From: RUG12395 sp034178705
Lineage (GTDB): Bacteria > Bacillota > Clostridia > Oscillospirales > CAG-272
DNA: 14,353 bases
Direction: 5' to 3'
Assembly (NCBI GenBank): GCA_034178705.1
Contig: JAXFQY010000052.1
Coordinates: forward strand, 1 to 14,353
Each line of letters begins with the position of its first letter. The stretch's first letter is position 1. The position numbers and the translations under genes are program-made. Under the pieces are notes generated by a model. It saw only the letters and a list, made by a program, of their open reading frames with translations. It made no database searches and was not told where the DNA came from. Below, one piece after another: positions 14,078 to 14,353 of this stretch.

Positions 14078-14106
14078 ATTATACCGCAATCGTCTTGTTT
14101 TGTCAA
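14078..14106 (-). promoter_or_regulatory. Consensus sigma-A promoter of the amidohydrolase-pnuC operon
   Basis: On the minus strand a perfect TTGACA (14101-14106), 17 bases and a perfect TATAAT (14078-14083). The leader to the ATG at 13974 is about 95 bases, with no riboswitch that I recognise. Confidence 0.85.
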
Positions 14107-14120
14107 GTTTTGATTGACAA
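14100..14120. promoter_or_regulatory. Operator-like dyad over the -35 box
   Basis: TTGTCAA (14100-14106) and TTGACAA (14114-14120) form a perfect 7-7-7 inverted repeat. Its left arm is the -35 box of the amidohydrolase promoter, so a dimeric repressor bound here would block RNA polymerase. The right arm also reads TTGACA rightwards, with CTTAAT 16 bases on (14136-14141), a possible divergent promoter. Confidence 0.45.
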
Positions 14121-14183
14121 CTTTCAGTCACGCCTCTTAATCATCTTGCCGGATATTTCTTTCCGTTCGAATCCGAACCGGGT

Positions 14184-14274
14184 CACGAAAAAACATCTAC
14201 AAGATTATAAAAAACTTCAGAGTCAAAAAACGGAAAAAATCTCTCGAAATCTGCGTTTTTCGTGTTTTTTCGTG
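14184..14274. repeat. Long-spaced 12-bp inverted repeat in the right-end non-coding stretch
   Basis: CACGAAAAAACA (14184-14195) is exactly complementary to TGTTTTTTCGTG (14263-14274). Two tandem units of the form T5-6 CGTG lie at 14256-14274. The whole stretch from 13975 to 14353 (379 bases) holds the operon leader, promoter and dyad on its left part. On its right part (14121-14353) I see no supported gene, only this repeat and a small TTCGCC/GGCGAA hairpin at 14309-14323. Confidence 0.4.
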
Positions 14275-14353
14275 GTTGCATCTTTTTCTGACCACACCAT
14301 GCCGGGTATTCGCCTGTGGCGAAGATTCGCACGCCCTGCGCCTGGAGAAAGAG

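Noticed and set aside
14183..14353. An open minus-strand frame of 56 codons from the right edge, and a plus-strand frame from ATG 14299 to the edge
   Set aside because: Neither has a ribosome binding site in the window, the two overlap, and the minus frame is Phe/Lys-rich from the repeat sequence. They remain possible only as edge fragments.

Overview
The window looks like chromosomal DNA of a spore-forming Clostridia-type Firmicute (gut Oscillospiraceae/Clostridiales style, GC near 50 percent, judged by eye). Three sporulation-associated genes point this way: a PdaA-type muramic-lactam deacetylase, a CwlD-type cortex amidase and yunB. Purine-rich Shine-Dalgarno sites, sigma-A promoters with 17-18 base spacers and compact intergenic hairpin terminators fit the same group. 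I see no rRNA, tRNA, CRISPR array or insertion sequence.

Layout. Bases 1-53 (-) hold the first codons of an SGNH/GDSL-type hydrolase. A solitary mazF-like toxin gene with a long Ser/Ala-rich tail follows at 239-763 (+). Class II fructose-bisphosphate aldolase (882-1847, +) has its own promoter and a strong terminator. An acyl-ACP thioesterase and a PHP-domain phosphoesterase (1903-3361, +) are translationally coupled. Convergent to them, on the minus strand, lie two overlapping CE4 deacetylases (3531-4998, the first transcribed being pdaA-like) and a MATE transporter gene (5231-6653) broken by one apparent extra base in an A5 run. Next on the minus strand come radA and cwlD (6847-9029, probable operon cwlD-radA) and a small membrane protein (9090-9668). 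A tyrosine recombinase, yunB and a DivIVA-like coiled-coil gene run rightwards (9769-12180) to a strong terminator. The right end carries an amidohydrolase-pnuC operon (12435-13974, -) behind a consensus promoter, then about 250 bases with no convincing gene.

How genes work together. CwlD strips peptides from muramic acid and PdaA then deacetylates it, giving the muramic-delta-lactam of spore cortex. Both genes are here, in separate transcription units. YunB is a further sporulation protein. The remaining genes serve glycolysis (fba), fatty-acid release (thioesterase), DNA repair and recombination (radA, Xer-like), NAD precursor uptake (pnuC) and RNA cleavage (mazF).

The most notable theme is regulatory. 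Three intrinsic-terminator hairpins end at or within a few bases of the next gene's ribosome binding site (thioesterase, MATE, cwlD). In the MATE case a near-consensus promoter lies upstream of the hairpin, so the hairpin falls inside the leader like an attenuator. In the cwlD case the 5' arm of the hairpin contains a sequence resembling a sporulation sigma -10 element. All assignments come from reading the sequence; no database search was run.
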